In this document: positions 10,001 through 22,488 of the stretch, one piece after another
Layout of the letters: the number at the start of each line of letters is the position of its first letter
How positions within the stretch are numbered: the stretch's first letter is position 1
NCBI GenBank assembly: GCA_014549065.1
Contig: JACDOX010000013.1
Span: 806,001-870,000, forward strand
Source of the DNA: Cardinalis cardinalis
Taxonomy: Eukaryota; Chordata; Aves; Passeriformes; Cardinalidae
DNA length: 64,000 nt
Direction of reading: 5' to 3'
Position numbers and translations under genes: made by a program
Notes under the pieces: model-generated
What the model was told of the DNA's origin: nothing
Databases searched by the model: none
Seen by the model: only the letters and a program-made list of their open reading frames with translations

Positions 10001-13000
10001 ACCTTAGTCTGCTGATATGCAGTTAAGTACATTTTGAGAAGTCTAAGGCCCCCCTTCTTTTGGGGTTCAGACTGGGCTTAGATGTGAGTAAGATGCCAAG
10101 TTGCTCAAATAAGGGCAGTTCTAGGCATGACAAAGGCAAAGCTGTAGGTATTGTGAGGGGTTATGGGAAAGGGAGGTGCCTTCTGAGTTCAGACATGTTC
10201 CTGGTGGGTGGCAGCTGGGCAGGGATTACAGTTTTGGATCAAAATGCATTACTTTTTCTCATCTCAGTCCTGTAGTAGGTGCGTTTATCTTTTATTAGAG
10301 CTAGCCCCTGTAGGTCTTTATCAAGATAGCTTGTAACTGCCTTGACTGGAGAGGCAAATTGAAAGATTTTATTCTGCAAGACCTGGTGCAAACCAAATCC
10401 CTCTTTTGACATCCTTTGCAGTATCAGATACCTTGAAAACTGAGCTGGACCATGAACAGTGGTCTATGTCAATGCTGTTCTGTACCATTCTTCCAGTTCT
10501 ACCACATTATTAAGCGTTCACGTGTTTTATAGAAAATATCAGACTATGAGAACTTGTCTCATTAATAGGACTTAAATACCNGCTCCTTAAGGCTTATGTA
10601 GGATGGGCTTTTTGTCACTCTGCTTCTCTAGCTAAGCATTGCTTGGTAAACCCTTGCTGATAGTGTATCATTGTGATAGCTCTAATAGTGTAAAATATAA
10701 AAGCAAAACCAAATACATGGGGTGAAAAGGCAGCTCTTATTGAGCTAAGACAGTTGAAAGATAGACAAGCTTTCCTCAAGGTTTGAAAAAAAAGTGAATC
10801 TCTGTATTTTATTCNGAGTGTCTCAAGTAGGGTCTGATTCAGTGCTATGTGAAGGAGTCCTTTCTCCCACTTGCAGTTGGAAGGGGAAGCTACACAACAG
10901 CCAAAACTGAACATCTAACACAGGTGACACTCACCCCTGGCATCAAGTTGTAAGAGAAGGGTGTAGAGAAGANCCTGCCTCACTACTTTTATGAAACTCA
11001 AGTTGCTTCCATCAGCCTTCCCTATTTCTGCAGCAAATGCAACTTTTTATGTAGTAGAGCAAAGAAGCTAAGCCAAGCCCAGCCCAATATTTTACACTCA
11101 TCAGTACAGACTCTTTTCTCTAGAGGATGATTCAAATGATTANCTCCTCTGAATTGCCTCTCAGAAAATGTTTTCCTTTTGTTACAATAAGCTTAGGAAG
11201 ATTAGTGTCACCAAGCTACAGTTAGCCTTTATTAATTAGCCTAATTTGTAAATGCCTGCATGAAGAAAGAACCTCCAATTTTAATGCCTAACTGCTGGTT
11301 CAGTATCTCTGGAGGCCTTCAACTCTAAATTTCACAAGCATAGACAACACTGGTAAAGTGTCTGGTGTTTGACCTTGTTCCATTTGCATTTTTTTTTAAA
11401 CCAAACAGATGTATTTTTCCATGTTTTTTTTTAAAGAGGTAATAACAGCAATAGTTTTATCTCTGCAGGTGGGGGAATGATCACACCCTGTAAAAATAAA
11501 GGACTTATCATTCTTTGGCCTCTACTTTATACAAGTGTGTGGTCTGAGGTCCCAGAGCTGCAGGGATGTTCTGAACTTTTTAGTGAGTGCTTAAGTGAAC
11601 TTTTTGGATAGGTGGGAACAGGGTTTTCATTTACTAATACATCAAAGTTTTGTTAAGAATTTGTTTCAATTTATATGGTGAACTACTAGGGTGGTGAAAG
11701 ATAAGATACAAATATAAAAGTTTCAGAATCAGATTAGGAGCATTTTAGGAAACTGCTCTCATAAGTAGGTAGGTTAAACTTCTCTGTGAATTAAAATTAA
11801 GAAGTCCATAAACACAAATCCAGGGTGAGTTCTGTATGTTAGTTGTGATCTTCAGGAAAAACAAGATGCTGAAATAATTTGCAAGTCAGAACTGAGTTTC
11901 CAGCTCATGGTTGTAGACCTGAGGTCCGCAGTAACAAGAGACAGGCTGGAATTGTAACACCTCACACCTATTATTTGTAATAGCTCTACCACGATGATGG
12001 AAAATCTATTCTTGCTATGAGCAGTAACATTTTCCCCATTCCACCAACACGAAGATGCATCAAAGTAATCTGAATCGGGCGTAAATTTTATTTACATTTG
12101 TTGCAGACAATGAGACTCAATTTCTGGGCTCCTTTACCTAAATTCTCATTTTTAAGTTGCTTTGAAGGGATCAGCTGGGANGGTTTGTCCACATTTCAAA
12201 CAAATTGGAGACAAACCTGCTCCTACATTGAAGAGCAGAGTTCAGAGCCAGGTCCCATTCAGTCCACTGCCCAACAGTGCTGTGTGGTATTCACAGTATA
12301 TGCTGTGCCAGACCTTCAGGATGTATGTCAGAACCATAAAACCCTGAGAATACTTGCCAGCCAGAGTTGCCTGGGGCAGATTCACACCTGAGTATTGGAG
12401 ACTCTGTAAATATTTCTACTTCCTTCCACTCCTTTTATGGACAAAGTAAGAGTATTTGCCAAGCATCTAATATTTTACCAAGTCTGAGAGTGCACTTTTT
12501 ATTTTCTTATAGTAAAGGTACACCTGTTCCAGAGAAAGATATTGCTATAAATATCTAAGAAACTAAGAGCTTTAATTACAAGCTTGCTTGAGTCTTGTAG
12601 CAGCTAGAGAAATGGTGAAAAGAACTAATCAATGACAAGTCTAAACCAAAATAAGAACAAACCAAACCATTCTACTTAATTATGGTAGCTAGAGCCAGTT
12701 GACTTCAGTAAGCTATTTAAGAATGAATATATCCAGGAATGCGTACCATAAAATGATATATCTTTCTCTGGGGAATGGCCTCATTCTCAAAACTTNAATT
12801 GCAGACTTGGGTTCCTTTAAAGCTTAGGGTTTTATAGGANTCCTTTTAGACACAAGAACTAGTACTGATTGATTTATTTTTTCTCTTTTAAATGAATTCA
12901 TCAAGGGGATATTTTTCAGTGGAAAGTATCTTTGTAAAAGTCCTTGGACGCTGTAAAAGAAAATAACTCTCAAAAGAGTTCAAGCCTAGCCTGGCCAATT

Positions 13001-13979
13001 TTTATTTTCAAAAGAGTTATTTCCATTTTTAACACAAGAAAGGTATTTTGAAGAACANATCTGAAAAACAAGCTAACTTCTTGCAGAATAAAAAAGAACG
13101 AGAGCAGTTTCCATGGCACTAATCATTAAGATCCAGTTTTTTAAAACCAGATGAATCCCTCTCTAAATGGCGCAAATGCTAAAAATACTTTCAATATCCA
13201 AAGAATATCCAGGTATCTTTAATAGGCCAACAGACAAGAAAAGGAAAATTCTGCAGCTCATCTGTAAAGAAAGCGCGTGCCTGTAAAAAGAATTAAGCAT
13301 TATTTTGAATGTTGCCGAAATTCTGCAGAAAGACAAACTTCAGAGATAGCAATCATTCTGTATGGGCTTAACTGCACACAGAGATATGTCATTTTATACT
13401 ATAAATACACTAAATGCAGTTGATAATAGGGGAACTGTATTGATANTCATCCATTTCTTTACCTCTCAGATATTTGGAAGAACTGCATAGTATTCTATGC
13501 TGTTTGGCATTTTAAGAGTTTGTTTAGAAGCTGAAAAATCTGAAAAGAAATGAAGTTGAAAATGGGAAACAGCTGAAATTTTATTATTTTATTAGATACC
13601 TCTTGTTTGATAAGAAATTTGAGACATTTTAGAAAATAACATTCTAAATCATACAAACATTTACAATTGCAACTTACCATCTGTATTTAAATAAAACAGC
13701 AGCATAAGCCCACCAGAAGGCTAATGTAATTTTAATGTACCTCTGCACATTTTCTGTTATTCTGGTTTAAAAAGTCATATTAGGAGCAGAAGAAAGAAGG
13801 GTCTTTTTCAGGGGTTAGGTTTTGAAATAGTAAAAAAGCAACAGAGAGAGTCAAGTCAATAGGTTAGGAGAATTAGACAAGGATACCAAGGATACACTCA
13901 CTTGCCTTCTATAAGAGCTTGCTACCTAGTTAAAGTGCTAGCATAGTGTCTGTTGCTTTAAATATCACAATGTTCACAC
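7061..13979. other. Intergenic DNA between CAV1 and CAV2
   Basis: About 7 kb of AT-rich sequence between the CAV1 CpG island and the CAV2 3' end. Apart from the short hairpin at 8335-8368, no gene, interspersed repeat or RNA gene is recognised. Open frames are all below 110 codons and have no recognisable similarity. Regulatory elements shared by the two co-expressed caveolins could lie here, but nothing in the sequence itself proves that. Confidence 0.6.
8335..8368. repeat. Short perfect inverted repeat
   Basis: Arms of 14 bp, taccaagaaaacag (8335-8348) and its exact reverse complement (8355-8368), separated by 6 bases (cctgct). It could fold as a small hairpin. No function is assigned. Confidence 0.85.
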
Positions 13980-14965
13980 CAANAATATACAGAAATAGGC
14001 AAGGTAGCATTTATTACACCAAATTTTTAATAAAACCATTTCTCATAAACAGTTATTTCCAAGTCTTTTGCATAATCGTGTATGAAAACACTTAAAATCT
14101 TTGCTTTTACACACAATCATATATAATTAATATATTAGAATTGCACAGCAACACTCAAAATCTATTTAATTTAGAAAAGGAAATTTTAGTTATCTAAAAT
14201 AATTTTTGCAGTGTCTCACTCTTGCTGCTTAACAAGTTGGTTAGAATTCAAATACTAGAGAAACTATGCTTCATAGAAACCTGATCAGCTGTCATTTACA
14301 AAGGTACAAAATATACAGCAAAGTTAATCTCTCATTAAATAAAATATACAGATTAGCTAATGTTACAGATCATTAACTAACATCTTATTTTAAGGGATAA
14401 ACTTCTAGGGAGCTTCCCCTCTCCCCCCCAATATAGGAGAATTACACAACAGTTCCTTTCCCTGTATGTTAATGCAATGAGTCGCGTTCACTTTAACTCT
14501 GATAACAGAGGACTGGGNTTATCATTCTGCATAGCGAGGCCAAAAATGATCCCTGGTGGAACTGCAGTAAAGTCAGTGTGAAACCCTAGAGATCAGTTTT
14601 GTCTAAGGTATCACAGCCTATTCATTTATTTATTTATAGCAATAACACCAATCATTATCACTGTGGTAGCTTTTAGTCTTCCATGAGAATTCTCCTGTAA
14701 TCTACCAGTCAACCTACCATTAAAATAAAGTGTTGCCAATATACTCCACNATCACTCTGTTGTTAAAATAGTGAGCTATGAAAACTGCCTACTAATTCTT
14801 AAATGGATCTCCCTGATAATAAATGAGTTCTAATAAAAACAACATGTTCCCACTCAAACCAGCCATTGTAATTTAAGTTTGGAATGAATGGTAAGTGCTT
14901 GTANGTTAGGTTAGCAAAGAAGTATAACACCAGCTACACCTACAGCAGTGTCACATCTCTGATGT
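13980..14965 (-). other. CAV2: Probable CAV2 3' UTR with candidate poly(A) signals
   Basis: Directly after the CAV2 stop the minus strand is AT-rich with no other gene signal. AATAAA hexamers on the minus strand occur at 14625-14630 and 14629-14634 (overlapping) and at 14010-14015, any of which could end the transcript. The extent given runs to the more distal candidate. The stop codon fixes the upper end; the lower end is inference. Confidence 0.35.
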
Positions 14966-15116
14966 TTACTCTTGGTCCAGGCGTATATTAACCATGGCAA
15001 AGCACCGGCCTAGGCTCTGAAAGAATGGTACAACAAAAACATCTGTCAGGCTCTTCCATACAGTTTGCACTGAAGGCAGGACCATGAGACAGGTTTTCAC
15101 AAAAGGCACCACAACC
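14966..15116 (-). CDS. CAV2: CAV2 coding exon 3 with stop codon
   Basis: Begins with the G that completes Trp114 after a TTTGCAG acceptor with a good pyrimidine tract. It encodes VVVPFVKTCLMVLPSVQTVW and onward to RLDQE, followed by TAA. The C-terminal membrane-attached domain is well conserved in its first half and divergent over the last 20 residues, as is usual for this protein. Confidence 0.96.
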
Positions 15117-18100
15117 CTGCAAAAGAGAAAATGAAAAATTTGAAGATTGGTGCTGCTACAGCACAGGGAAATCAGGATAATGAAACACAGGTGTGACATC
15201 TTATGGACGAGCAGTGGTTCCTCGCCTTTTATAACTACATAATATAAATATAAATATAAATATTTAAGCAAGTTGACTCTTGCAGTCATTCTCCATCAAT
15301 TTTGTTTGCTCAAGGCCTCACACCTGCATATGCATTGGTCCTCTGGCCAAAATCATTTGGATGCAACATGGGAGAGCNTAGACAACAGCTTTCTTTTTGT
15401 TGTGTCTCTGTTTATTAACTGGCAATTTCTTCACAAGCCATTTAGAATGATGAACTTTTGCTGTCTCTCCNTCCTCCTGGCAGGGCTGGTATACATGATC
15501 TGCCATAGCCTTACTGCCACCCACCATAGCTGAAGAGCAGTCATCCCCTAAGGACTCACACTTGTGCTGTGGTCATATCTGAATGTNGGTCTTTAGGGGT
15601 TGACAGAAACACTATGTTCCCCAGTTTGATTTACTGGAAACAGCCTTTACAATCTGTTCTTGCTCTGCTACCCCTTCTGGTGTTTGTCTGTCCTGCAGGC
15701 ACACACAAGTGCACCGGCACACATGCACATTACACCATTGGTGTCTCATTGCTACCCATCCCTGTTACAAGATGCTANAGTAGAACAGAAACAGGGAGGC
15801 AATATCCAGTTACATCAGATTACTACAATACAGGTACATGCCACTTTAAAGGATCAGCCCATCAGAAAAATGGTCTGATCCTGTAAAATTCTTCACTTCT
15901 GAGAGAGAAATTAACATTAGAATATGATCAGAACTCCTTGTCAGGGGATAAGATCTTTTTATTCACTCNGGGTGCATACTAGAAAGTATTGTGCTTTGGT
16001 AAGCATCTGGGGATTGGTCTCCATGTGTGCCAATTCCAAAGCAATGTCATTACTGGTGGCTTGAGCCAAGCATGCTAACAGTGGAGGAGAGCCAGNAGTG
16101 CACATATAGGCAGCTCACAGGGGCCAGTGGATACATAACAACTGACCACAATATTTTAAGTTATTCTCCTTCCTTAATCATTTACTGGCCTAAACCTCTG
16201 GTCATTTCACTAAGCTGCTCTTACTTGGGTGCAGACAAACTAAATGTATACATAAATAATACTGAAGTTCTATTAGCACAAGGTTTGAAAAAAAATCTCT
16301 CTACCATACTGAACATGTTTACTTCCCAAATTAGGTAAAAGAAGCTATAGATTCTTTTGACAATGATAATAAACTCTGTTCTACTTTACTGTTGCATTCA
16401 AAATTTAAGTTCCCAGTCTTGCATTTGCANAATTCCACTGCAGAACTTTGACTGGAATGACAGAAAATACCTAATTTAATATTTCATCNTAAGTCTGAAA
16501 AAAGTTGCTGTGTATTTACAACGCATACTACTCAGATTAACAAAGTAGGAAAAAACCTACCACATTTAAAAAAATCTAAGTTTAGAAATATACAGAATCA
16601 AAATTACTTTCAGTGTTTATCTAACAGCTTTTGTCATACAATGCAAGCCATATACTAGTACATCAATGCTCTACTCAAAGCTAGCCCAGATGGATTTAAA
16701 CAAGAATAGTTTTTCTAAAACCTTCTCTTTTGTCTCTGCTGAAACAGCCCATATAGAACTGTNAGCATTACTGGAAAGTTGTGCCTCTAGTTTTAAACTG
16801 AACCCTGTAAACTATGTGTTTATAACCACCTATAATATCACTGCATATATNATACATCATTTACAGAATAAAAAACTAGGCCTTAACCTGTTAGAATATA
16901 GCTGATAAACATCAATAATGCAAAGGGAAAAAAAAATTGCTATTTTTCCAAGCAACACAGGGAATGCACCAGAAATGGCTATTTTGTCTGTGCTGACTTC
17001 ACCTCTTTTCAATTTCAGATAGTTTATAAGGACAATGTAATTGTTTCTTTGATANCATCTATAATTTAATTTGACCAATTTTTAAAAAACCTAACTGAAC
17101 TGGAGAAAAGCAGAAAAGACAACATTTCTTTTGGACCCTCTTTTGACAGGATCACACNAAACACAAATGAAACAAATACCACAGTATGCAGAAGATTCAC
17201 AGAAAGATGTAGAAGGCTGGAGAAGCAGTGATCATAGTACTTGAAATTGCTATAGAGGTAATTCACATGGTACTGGAACTCAACCTATTTTGATTACTGG
17301 AACTCAAACTATTTTGATAATCTTACGGAAAATAAACATTAAAATGTTTTGGTAATATTTTATAATCTTTAAGCACTTATTATTAAAGTTTTTAATTTAT
17401 GGTAAATGCATGCAAAACCCAATGTAGGCTAAATCCACAGGAGGATATATGAGACATAATAGCAACCAAAGCTAATTAATGTAAATAACTTTCAATTTTA
17501 AAATAAAAGTCCATCTACTTAGAGAACAATTACTCAAACATCTTTTCTCAGAGAAGAAAATCCTTTACACCAAGGAGAGTCATAAAAGGTATTTTCTAAG
17601 TTTTAAACTATGTGTGTATTTACATGTGTACCAGCTGTATCCTGTTCTGCACAGGATATNATCTGACAGTGCAATACTTCCAGATCATCAGAGGGTGCAA
17701 TGTGCTTTCCATGGAGTGACCAGTCACACTTAAAATTTAATAATCAAAGCCATGAGAAGCCATGTATTCGTTTTGTGACCTGACAAATATAATGTACCNG
17801 TCCTTTGCTGTGGATTTAGCCTGGTCTGCACTTTTGTTCACAGACATGGTAGGTACCCTGATGCCATATTGGTACTGCTAGTGTNACCATGTAGTACCAC
17901 ATTGGGAAGAAAACAAAAGGTTTGTTGAATTTGCCATCTAAGTTGAAGACAGCTACCTACATGACCTCTCACTGAATCTTGCTATGTATATATATTATAA
18001 AATACCCCTCCTTTGACCAAGTGGGATGAATTGTGTCTTATGGGAACTGTTGAAACTGTTGAACTGAAAAGTGCCGATTACCCCATTTTTTCCCTCCTAT

Positions 18101-21100
18101 CCTATTTTCTCTTTATTCTGTTCAAGGCATGACATCTACAAAACTATTCCCCTCAACGTTTCTCACTTTTGCTCACGTTACTTTTTCTTCTTGCTAAGCC
18201 CTGAACGAACACTGTCAAGAACCAAACACCTCTTGGAAATGGCAGAGCACAGTTTAATTCCCACTGATAATGAGAATCAACTTTTTACAGACGTGGGCAA
18301 CAATGTTGGAGCAGTCATGCACCATTAATTGAGATTCTGGCTTCAAAGTGAAGAATCATGCCTTATCCTGTAAGGTTTTTCAAAATGTCTTAATTCTANT
18401 TTTCAAATGTTCCATGTTTCTGTGCTTAAATTATCTAACTCCATGTACTACATCATGATTGTGAGTTAAAAGTCTTGTATAGCTCTACAATACAAGCAAG
18501 CATTGTGAAAAGGCTACAAATTACCTAGCAGTTCTACAGCTTGTTGCGTGCCATTAACCATTGGGACAAGTGAGGCAATGGATAACCACCAAAGCCTTTC
18601 ACATCTCATACACAGTATTTGAAGTGCATTAAAATCAAATATTATGTATTCCAGGACCTGCATAGACTGGAAATGATAAAACTACTACAAAAGAAGCAAG
18701 GCAACAGCCACATACTTTTTTTCCTAAACCAAGGGATATGTACTGGACATCAAAGAACAGGCATCAAGACAGCACCACCAGATTATAAGGTAGGCCTTCC
18801 TAGCTGTAGTGTAATTTANTTAGATTTCAAGCAGTCAGTAGGGACATGGTTTTAGGGTTGAATGTGATAACAGCAGTTATGTAAATGAAGTTGTGGAATA
18901 CAAAAAGGTAAGAAATAATGCATGTCCATGCCTGCTTTTCATCTGTCTTAACACTGTGAATGGAAGCTCAAATGGAGAAGTGCTGTGAATACCTACTGCT
19001 TTAGCCTATGAGGTACAGAGCTGAGTGAGCCCATCTCAGATCCAAGACTCAAATTATGGATCACTGATTCTTAGTGTAAATATGTAATGTACCAGAACGC
19101 TATTCTGATAAAACTACAAAACAGCATACATATAATTCAAGTGTTAATTTCCAAGAGGTTGCAAACATGTGGCTTGGAACAAGAATCAGTCACTGATCTA
19201 CAAGAAACATAACAATTTTGCATGAGCTGCCTGTAAAATCAGAAGTGTTCTCTTCATGTTCAAAAATCAACAACCTTAAGAGCTACAATCTGAGGACATA
19301 TTTAAAAGCTTTGCTAATTTCACAGAAAGATATCACAACTCAGTGTGGCCTGTATACTCTNAGGATGACAGTCATCAGTAATGGAAAAATGTGAAGTTGA
19401 CTTCCTTGAACAGGCTTGTATGTGGATCACCAGCCTGGCCCAGGTTCAGCCCATTATTATCTTCTACCAGGTAGTGTGAAACCAGATTCTGGCTCAAGCA
19501 ACTGGTTTGGGAACACAATATGCTCCATCTTTATGGTTAAAAATTGAAACGAGGTGTATTACTATATATTTCTTATTTAGCTTTCTTTTTGCAGGTGAAA
19601 GACAACATTTACTATCAGGTGTGATGGGGCAATTCACAAGGCACCCTGAGCATGAGAAATGCTGAGTTAGACTTAGGTGGATTTTAACATGCTGATGAAA
19701 CTGCAACAACATGTGTGACATCAACAGAGCTTTCTCTTGAGCACCTCCAGAAGTTGTTGAAACACTCTGAATATAGTCCCAGAAAAGGCTCCCTTATCAA
19801 CATCATCACCTCACTGGTTTGGATGATAAAAGTGAGGCACAGAGACTCTTAGTGGCAGATTTCTGGGCGGGTTTGCCCCAGGGTCTTCCCATGACATTTA
19901 AACAGCTGAAGTTAGAATGGAATTCCCTTTCTTTAATGTACAAAACAAGGAGTTACTTCTTTTTTTCAGACCCAATGGGCNTACAAGGGAACTACCCTGT
20001 ACCCTGTATTTAGGGCCTTTAAACGTGCACTGCTTTTGCACCACCCTTTCAAATGCAGCAACANTGAACTCCTCACTCGCATGGTATCTGGAACATGAAG
20101 AGGTGCCAACTTAGAGGTGCCAACTTAGTCTTAGTGTGTTCCACCTTTGTGTTGGAACAAATCCAGCTCGAGTTTGTGGGAATAAGAGGCAGTATTGCCT
20201 TTGGATGGTAGCACTGGATGGAGTCCANGGGGATGCAGACAGCACTACTGAGTTACGTGATTCCTTCACATCCATCCCAGGTGCAAGGAAGATCAAAACA
20301 AAAGATCAATTCTATCTTGACAATGAACCTGGGCAAGAAACNGATTTGTTGGGAAAGCAAGTAAAAGAAAGTCAAGAGAAACTCTTGACAGAAAGTCAAG
20401 AGAAACTTTTCAAGTGAAGTGCTACATTCAGCCAGTCCTATTTCACATGTACTGAGAACCCACAGTTCCTGAGATAGTCACTAGGGACTACGCGCATAAA
20501 TAGTAACTGACCTCTGAGTCCTGGATCAGTGAAACCCTGTATCCAGTCTGTGAAATCCAGATACAAGATCCTTATGAAGCACAAAAAAAGTACTACAGTT
20601 TTAATAAATTTGGCATTGATGAATTTTTCCACAGATATTTCACTACTGGAAACCTATATATACTCACCATACCCTTTTGCAGTCACACTGCACACTATGG
20701 TGGAGTGACAGCTGACAAATCTAAAAATCTGGGCAACGCTATGCCTATGAACTGTTTGTTTGTAACAATTTGGGAACAAGAGATACAGCAAGTGGGCATC
20801 CCTAATCTGCACTGCAACTCCTTTGGATATTATGCAAACACTATGTTCCACAATTCAAGTTAATCAGTTTTCAAAGTGGCTTGATGATGCCACCAACACA
20901 AGCTTTCATTGTACTTTCAAAAACTGAAATCTGTACCCACGAGATTGCCACCATAAGTTCAGATAATCAATGTATTCCTAGGGTTTTGAGTTCNCTTCCA
21001 GTTTCTGTATTCTGTTTTCCTTGATAAAAGGAAAAGGATTCCAGTATTACCCAAATCAAATCAGACTTTGCCCAAAACTCACACATATGGAAATCTTGGT

Positions 21101-22416
21101 TTGCAGAAATAACGTCAATAATCTGCATTCATCCCTTCCTCTACAGCCTTTTGGATTGTCAGTTCTTTCCTCAACCTCATTATACTCCCCACCTTTCCCC
21201 CTTCTCCACCATCATCTCCCTTTCTGGTCTCAAAGTACTCTTCCTGGTATTTTGTGATNATATTATGCTTAAAGTACACAGGTTTGCTGTGACTTGGATG
21301 GCCAGTGTATTTGCCTGTGAACTTGTGCCATGACCAGAAGCAGCTTTCCTGAGCTCAGCAGGGCTTTTTGCTTAGGTGGAAGGGCTTTGGAGCACTGCAT
21401 CTAGAGATAGCTATGCACCAGATGCAAGGCACTGGCCCTACATTCTATGTCAGTAACACAGAGCCAGCTGGGCCCTCAAAAGCTTTCTTCAGTCTGTGAG
21501 GAAAAAAATGAAAGAGGTAACGGTACTAACGGTACCTATTAGAGGTAATTACCTATAAGAGGTAACTATTACTAACGGTAAAGTTAGTAATAACTTCAGG
21601 TGTTAGTAATACTTCTGCCTAGATAATTCATTTAAAATGTATGTTCGACCAAATTTTGCCCTTCAGTTTAAAAAACAAATTCAGTCACTATTACCACTCC
21701 AGAAGCCAGCCAAGGTTGGAATGCATTGCTGTAGGTGCTGCTGAAGTGGGAATACAGGCTCTCTGCCCCAAGGAGCTTATATAGTCATGACAGACCGCTG
21801 GTAAAACCAAGGCAGGGAACTGAGTGACAGAGAAAGCATTGTTTCCTTTCCTGGCCCTTTAGAAATAAAGCACTTAATATTAGCAGATCTGGCTAGCTGT
21901 GTAAAGTCGGCGCCCGGTGGTTGGGCAATAGCGAATGCTAGAGGAGAGGAGTTCTGCGGAGCCGTCGGCAGAGCCCGGACACAGCACGCCCTTACCAGAT
22001 GTGGAGGCAGCTGAGCGTGGCGAAGACGATCCCCACAACCAGGGCCATCGGAATGGCGAGGACCAGAGTCAGGACCTTGTAGATCACGTACTTGCTGAGC
22101 TCAAACAGAGCGTGGCTGCAGATCCACACCTTGTCGAAGGAGTGGGTGAGCTCGGGCTCCGCGATCACATCCTCGAACCCCAGCTGGAACAAGACGAGGC
22201 TCTACCGTCACAGGGAGCTGGGACGCGGGGACCCCGCGGGGAACCCCCCTCGCCGGCCCGCACCTGCAGGTGGGAGTTCAGCCCGTGGGGGTCGCGGTCC
22301 AGCTCGTCCTCCGCGCACTTCTCCGCGTCCGACAGCGCGGGGCCGCCGCTCCGCGGGAAGTTGTCGTCGTCGTCCATGAAGATGCGGGTGTCCACTTTCT
22401 CCGTCTCCAGCCCCAT
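14966..22416 (-). CDS. CAV2: Caveolin-2, complete three-exon gene
   Basis: Caveolar membrane protein that forms hetero-oligomers with caveolin-1. The coding sequence is join(14966-15116, 21996-22183, 22264-22416) on the minus strand, 163 codons plus TAA (human protein 162). Order: acidic N-terminus MGLETEKVDTRIFMDDDD; caveolin signature FEDVIAEP at residues 54-61 opening the scaffolding region (HSFDKVWICSHALFE); hydrophobic membrane hairpin at about 87-108; C-terminal membrane-associated segment with VKTCLMVLPSVQTVW. Cysteines 110 and 123 match two acylated cysteines of mammalian CAV2. Introns are 80 bp (phase 0) and 6,879 bp (phase 2, splitting Trp114), all GT/AG. The start has G at -3 and G at +4, and an in-frame Met14 matches the start of the known beta isoform. 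Two mammalian phosphotyrosines and one acylated Cys are replaced (see findings). The reading frame is intact, with no ambiguous base in any exon. Confidence 0.97.
17271..17318. repeat. 24-bp tandem duplication
   Basis: Two adjacent copies of a unit beginning tactggaactcaa and ending attttgat, at 17271-17294 and 17295-17318, with one mismatch. Located in CAV2 intron 2. Confidence 0.9.
20101..20128. repeat. 14-bp tandem duplication
   Basis: Two identical adjacent copies of aggtgccaacttag at 20101-20114 and 20115-20128, in CAV2 intron 2. Looks like a recent slippage duplication. Confidence 0.9.
20367..20414. repeat. 24-bp tandem duplication with internal dyad
   Basis: Two adjacent 24-bp units beginning gaaagtcaagagaaact, at 20367-20390 and 20391-20414. 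They differ only near their ends. Each unit also contains a short inverted pair (tcaagag / ctcttga in the first). Confidence 0.85.
21519..21610. repeat. Cluster of GGTAA / TTACC short repeats
   Basis: About 90 bp built of repeated 'gaggtaac', 'taacggta' and 'gttagtaata' pieces in both orientations. It includes a 10-bp perfect inverted pair (tattactaac / gttagtaata) with a 6-base loop. Located at the 5' side of CAV2 intron 2 about 400 bp from exon 2. Confidence 0.75.
21996..22183 (-). CDS. CAV2: CAV2 coding exon 2
   Basis: 188 nt with a TTCCAG acceptor and GTAAGG donor. It encodes LGFEDVIAEP at its start, the scaffolding region, and the whole membrane hairpin up to the split Trp codon of CLHIW. 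The TG left over at its end is completed by the first G of exon 3, which restores Trp114. Confidence 0.96.
22264..22416 (-). CDS. CAV2: CAV2 coding exon 1
   Basis: 51 codons from MGLETEKV to LNSHLQ, ending at a GTGCGG donor. It encodes the cytosolic, acidic N-terminal region, which is the least conserved part of the family. The conserved anchors are MGLETEK, FMDDD and DRDPHxLNSHL. The exon lies in the CAV2 CpG island, 72 bp from the assembly gap at 22489-22638. Confidence 0.95.
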
Positions 22417-22488
22417 GGCGCTGCCGCCGCTGCGCGGCTCCGGCCCGGCCCTGCCCCGTCCGCCGCCGCTGCCCCGCCGGGCCGGGCC

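Larger units (their letters stand above)
15117..21995 (-). other. CAV2: CAV2 intron 2
   Basis: 6,879-bp phase-2 intron with GTAAGG...TTTGCAG ends. AT-rich with only short local duplications: a hexamer-like ATATAA run at about 15239-15265, a 24-bp pair at 17271-17318, a 14-bp pair at 20101-20128, a 24-bp pair at 20367-20414, and a GGTAA/TTACC cluster at 21519-21610. No interspersed repeat or second gene is recognised. Confidence 0.85.
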
